Of a stretch of 64,000 nucleotides of DNA, positions 61,055-64,000 are shown one piece after another. The notes under the pieces are model-generated. The model worked only from the letters and a program-made list of their open reading frames with translations. It made no database searches and was not told the origin of the DNA. Within the stretch, counting starts at the first letter, position 1. Every line of letters starts with the position of its first letter. The DNA is from WHSW01 sp963740055 (lineage in GTDB: Bacteria > Actinomycetota > Thermoleophilia > Solirubrobacterales > 70-9), in the NCBI GenBank assembly GCA_963740055.1, contig CAVUCL010000005.1:961022-1025021 (forward strand), in the 5' to 3' direction. The translations under genes were made by a program, and so were the position numbers.

Positions 61055-62216
61055 CTAGCGGCATCTCACGCTCACGCACTGGCGAGAACCCCCGTTCCCG
61101 TTCGCCCGGTTACCGCCGCCGTCGATAACGCCGTGAACCGCCTCGATGCCGATGGCCGCGTTGCGCGGCGCCCGGTTCTTCGTCAGTGTCGTCGAGCGGC
61201 TCTCGATGTGGAAGCCGTCTGCTTTCGCTCCGCTGGCGAGGTTGCGCTTCAGGAGGCTGCTGCCCTTCTTGTTGACCAGGAACGCATCGCCCGCGCTGCC
61301 TCTGACCACGTTTCGGCGGACGATGTTGTCGACCCCGCCGATCGAAGTCCCGTCGGCAAAGTCGAGTCCGAGGCTGATGCCCCTCCCGCGAGGGTCAACG
61401 ACGACGTTGCGCTCGACCAGGTTGTGCCGTCCCTTCTCGATCCCGATGCCGTGCCCGTCTCGGGCGAGCCGGTTGCGCTCGACGACGTTTTGGCTGCCGT
61501 TAACGAGAACGCCAGCGTCGTTTCGATCGAAGCGGTTGCCCCGCACCCGATTGCGGTCCGCCTCCATCAGGATTGCGGGGGAGTTGTGCGAGAACTGGTT
61601 TCCCCTGATCAGGTTGCCGGGGGAATCCATCGACGTGGATGCCGGGCCCCGGGTTGCTCCGGAACGTGTTGTCCACGATCCGGAGATCATGGGAGCCGAA
61701 CACGCCCATTCCGTCCCCCTCGGGGGCGATGTTGTCGCTTCCCGAGCTGTCGCGCACCTGGCTTCGGGCGGACTGAGCGACCAAGAAGCCGAAGAATTCG
61801 TTCCTCTTCGAGGAGATGTCCAGCACCCGGTTGTCGCGCGCTCTCCCGATGAACGCGCCGAACGCGAACTCGCGCACCGAGCCGTCCCTCACCGTGACGC
61901 CATCGTGGCCGTCGTTGAGCAGCCCCACGTCGCAGAACTCTCCTGCCGGACAGGGCTCGAACGGCTCGCCGTCGCCGGAGACCTGGTGGCCGTTGAGATC
62001 GATGGTGATGTCGTCGGCGCCGATCACGATGCCGTGGTTCGGGCAGTCGATCAGGTCGCTGTCGAGGGTCGTGTCGACGGTGATCGTGTCGCCGCAGCTG
62101 ACGTGGTCAGCGCTCGCGTCACCGCCCGTTACAGCCAGGACCCCAGCGACCGTCGCCACCAGGACTACCGTGCCCGATAGCCACTCTCGCCGACGGAGGT
62201 GGGGCCCGGAGGTCAT
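61055..62216 (-). pseudogene. Secreted right-handed beta-helix protein, one +1 frameshift
   Basis: 386 aa after repair. A signal/anchor segment (WLSGTVVLVATVAGVLAVTGG) precedes VSCGDTITVDTTLDSDLIDCPNHGIVIGADDITIDLNGH, then 20-25 residue coils such as NLIRGNQFSHNSPAILMEADRNRVRGNRFDRNDAGVLVNGSQNVVERN, the NosD/pectate-lyase-like parallel beta-helix pattern. An extra G near 61631 (HVD|SPGN) splits the frame. Probably secreted, binding or cleaving polysaccharide; no catalytic residues can be assigned. Confidence 0.8.
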
Positions 62217-62232
62217 GGCTCCGCGGGCGAAC

Positions 62233-63073
62233 CTACGTCCGGCCGCGATCAAAGTCAAGGACGGCGGACGTCCTCACGTTCTCCTGCGACATAGCCCGCG
62301 CAGTATTGCTTGGGGACGGGAGTGCTGCATCACCCGCCTTGCCCTTCACCTCGTCGACCCGGTCGGTGAGCTCGGCGAGCGACCCTCGATCTCCGCTCAC
62401 AAACGTCGCGGCCGTCTTCTCCCCGACGCCCGGGATCGAGGGCAGGTTGTCGGAGGGGTCGCCACGCAGCGCCGCGAAATCCGGGTACTGGGCGGGGGTG
62501 AGCCCGTAGCGCGCCATCACGGCATCGGGATCGATCCGGCCGAGCTCGGACACGCCGCGCGTGGGGTACAGCACCGTGACGTTGTCGCTGACCAGCTGGA
62601 ACGCATCGCGATCGCCCGAGGTGATCAGCACCTGGAAGCCTTTGACCTCGGCCGGGCGCGGCGAGGGTGGCGATCAGGTCGTCGGCCTCGAAGCCCGTCC
62701 ACGCTCGACCGGGGATCGCGAGCGCGCGCAAGGACCTCCTTGATGAGGTCGACCTGGCCGCGGAAGTCATACGGGCGTGGTGGTGCGGTTGGCCTTGTAC
62801 TCGGTGTAGCGCTCCGACCGGGAATGTCTGCCGCGAGACGTCGAAGCCATGGCGAGGTGGGTGGGCTGCTCGTTGCGCAGGAGGTTGATGAGCATGGCCG
62901 TGAAGCCGTAGACGGCGTTGGTGGTTTGCCCCGTGCCGGTGCGGAAGTTCTCCGCAGGGAGAGCGAAGAACGCCCGGTAGGCGAGGGAATGCCCATCGAG
63001 CAGGAGCAATCGCCGCCCGGTGGACGACGGAAGCGGGCGGGGCGGCGGCTGCGGTACGGGTGGCGGGGCTCAT
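62233..63073 (-). pseudogene. polA: DNA polymerase I, N-terminal fragment, frameshifted
   Basis: Only the 5'-nuclease part is present, in pieces: LLLLDGHSLAYRAFFALPAE, TTNAVYGFTAMLINLL, SERYTEYKANRTTTP, FEADDLIATLA, VLITSGDRDAFQLVSDN, YPDFAALRGDPSDNLPSIPG and GEKTAATFV. Several indels of both signs break it. Homology stops at VDEVKGKAGD (about 62331), where an unrelated 30-residue tail runs to TAG, so the polymerase domain is absent. The sequence resembles actinomycete PolA more than its neighbours here; a chimeric contig join is likely. Confidence 0.75.
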
Positions 63074-63289
63074 CGGAGGCTGAGTGGTAGGACCGCCCAC
63101 CGACAGTTTTCGGCCGGTGTCGGATCGTGGGGAACCGAGAACGGAGGACCCTAGCTCCGTTGGGCCACCGGTGAGAACGGCGCGCCGAAAAGGATTGTAT
63201 ACCTAGTAAAGTATGCTTTTCGCGATCGGCTGCTAAGCAGCTCGGACCATGAGGGGAACGAGCCCCCCCGACAGACTGGAGACCAGCAC

Positions 63290-63866
63290 GTGGGTGTCAG
63301 CCTCACCAAGGGCGGCAACGTCACGCTCACCAAGGAGGCGCCGGGCCTCACCGCCGTGGTCGTGGGCCTGGGCTGGGACGTCCGCACCACCACCGGCACG
63401 GACTTCGACCTCGACGCCTCGGCCATCGGCGTCAACGCCGACGGCAAGGTCCTCTCCGACCAGCACTTCGTCTTCTTCAACAACCTGACGAGCCCCGACG
63501 GCACCATCGAGCACACCGGTGACAACCTCACCGGCGAGGGCGAGGGCGACGACGAGCAGATCAAGGTCAACCTCGCCGGCGCTGCCGGCCGAGGTCGACA
63601 AGATCGTCTTCCCGGTCTCGCATCTACGACGCCGACAACCGCCAGCAGAACTTCGGCCAGGTCCGCAACGCGTTCATCCGCATCGTGAACCAGGCCGACG
63701 GCAGCGAGCTGGCCCGCTACGACCTGACCGAGGACGCCTCGACCGAGACCGCGATGGTCTTCGGCGAGCTGTACCGCAACGGCGCCGAGTGGAAGTTCCG
63801 CGCCGTCGGCCAGGGCTACGCCTCGGGCCTCGCGGCATCGCCCAGGACTTCGGCGTCAACGTCTGA
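63290..63866 (+). pseudogene. terD: TerD-family stress protein, frameshifted
   Basis: 191 aa after repair, the normal TerD length. GVSLTKGGNVTLTKEAPGL, VGLGWDVRTTTGTDFDLDASA, FVFFNNLTSPDG, GEGEGDDEQIKVNLA, IVFPVS, NFGQVRNAFIRIVNQADG, TAMVFGELYRNGAEWKFRAV and the terminal IAQDFGVNV are all present; the Asp-rich loops bind calcium. Two extra bases (about 63577 and 63622) and one missing base near 63835 break the frame. TerD proteins are linked to tellurite and stress resistance. A GGAG site precedes GTG 63290. Confidence 0.82.
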
Positions 63867-64000
63867 CGTCGGATGGCCATCGACTACAACAAGCGGCCTA
63901 AAGAGGGGGCGCCAGTCCAAAGCTGACGCGGGCAAAGGGCGGGGTGTCGCTGTCGAACAACTCACTCTAACGAAGGCGTCGCCCAGCGTCTCGCTCACCA
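63867..64000. other. Window end, no gene seen
   Basis: No coding or RNA feature recognised in the last 134 bases. Confidence 0.4.

Noticed and set aside
63181..63235. AT-rich stretch with TATACCTAGTAAAGTAT as an origin or att site
   Set aside because: Only a loose inverted repeat and no DnaA boxes; could be the terD promoter, but the region lies in the doubtful contig end.
1..64000. CRISPR arrays, rRNA operons, insertion sequences, prophage genes
   Set aside because: No regularly spaced repeats, rRNA core sequences, transposases, integrases or phage structural genes could be seen.

Overview
The window reads as high-GC actinobacterial chromosome, most likely class Thermoleophilia (Solirubrobacterales-like). 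This rests on strong G/C third-position bias, a secreted M36 protease with a C-terminal Ig-like tail of the sort common in that group, many DUF-type stress proteins of actinobacterial flavour, and a recurrent leaderless gene start (TANNNT, about 7 nt, then ATG/GTG). The placement is inference; no rRNA or complete tRNA is present. The last ~1.7 kb (polA fragment, terD) looks like a different actinobacterium and may be a chimeric join.

Layout. 1-7.9 kb: end of an acyl-CoA synthetase, heme catalase-like protein, patatin lipase, alpha/beta hydrolase, secreted M36 metalloprotease, membrane protein, LmeA-like lipid-binding protein. 8-17 kb: MMPL lipid exporter with a long periplasmic coiled coil, an aldehyde dehydrogenase fused to a GMC alcohol oxidase, an RDD membrane protein and a metallophosphoesterase. 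17-31 kb: lipid and ketone catabolism under MerR and TetR regulators (acyl-CoA dehydrogenase, SCP2 protein, Baeyer-Villiger monooxygenase, SDRs, a PHA-synthase-like hydrolase fused to a degenerate acyl-CoA ligase), plus a GH3 enzyme and a cation/proton antiporter. 31-42.6 kb: secreted beta-propeller, MFS drug exporter, glnK-amt, lipoprotein peptidase, DUF2252 with a 19-codon upstream ORF, diacylglycerol kinase divergent from a PAP2 phosphatase.

42.7-60.9 kb is an accessory-looking region with visibly weaker GC bias and small stress or envelope genes: a RCK-type channel, bestrophin-like protein, SulP permease, DUF202, GlsB, DUF6325/SHOCT, a sulfite-oxidase-like enzyme with a flavin reductase, a redoxin, two tandem epoxide hydrolases and an ANTAR regulator. 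Three copies of a GGTACC hairpin are scattered through it, and a 3' half of a tRNA-Pro-like sequence lies near its right edge. A frameshifted secreted beta-helix protein follows at 61-62.2 kb.

Sequence quality. Many recognisable genes are split by single-base indels, mostly +1 insertions of G or C, while the protein sequence on both sides stays conserved. Examples are amt, sulP, both epoxide hydrolases, the redoxin, the flavin reductase, terD, an MFS gene and two otherwise hidden genes at 42.8-43.8 kb. Restoring the indels gives plausible lengths (both epoxide hydrolases 403 aa, TerD 191 aa), so assembly or read errors are likelier than gene decay. Coordinates of these genes are given as whole loci.
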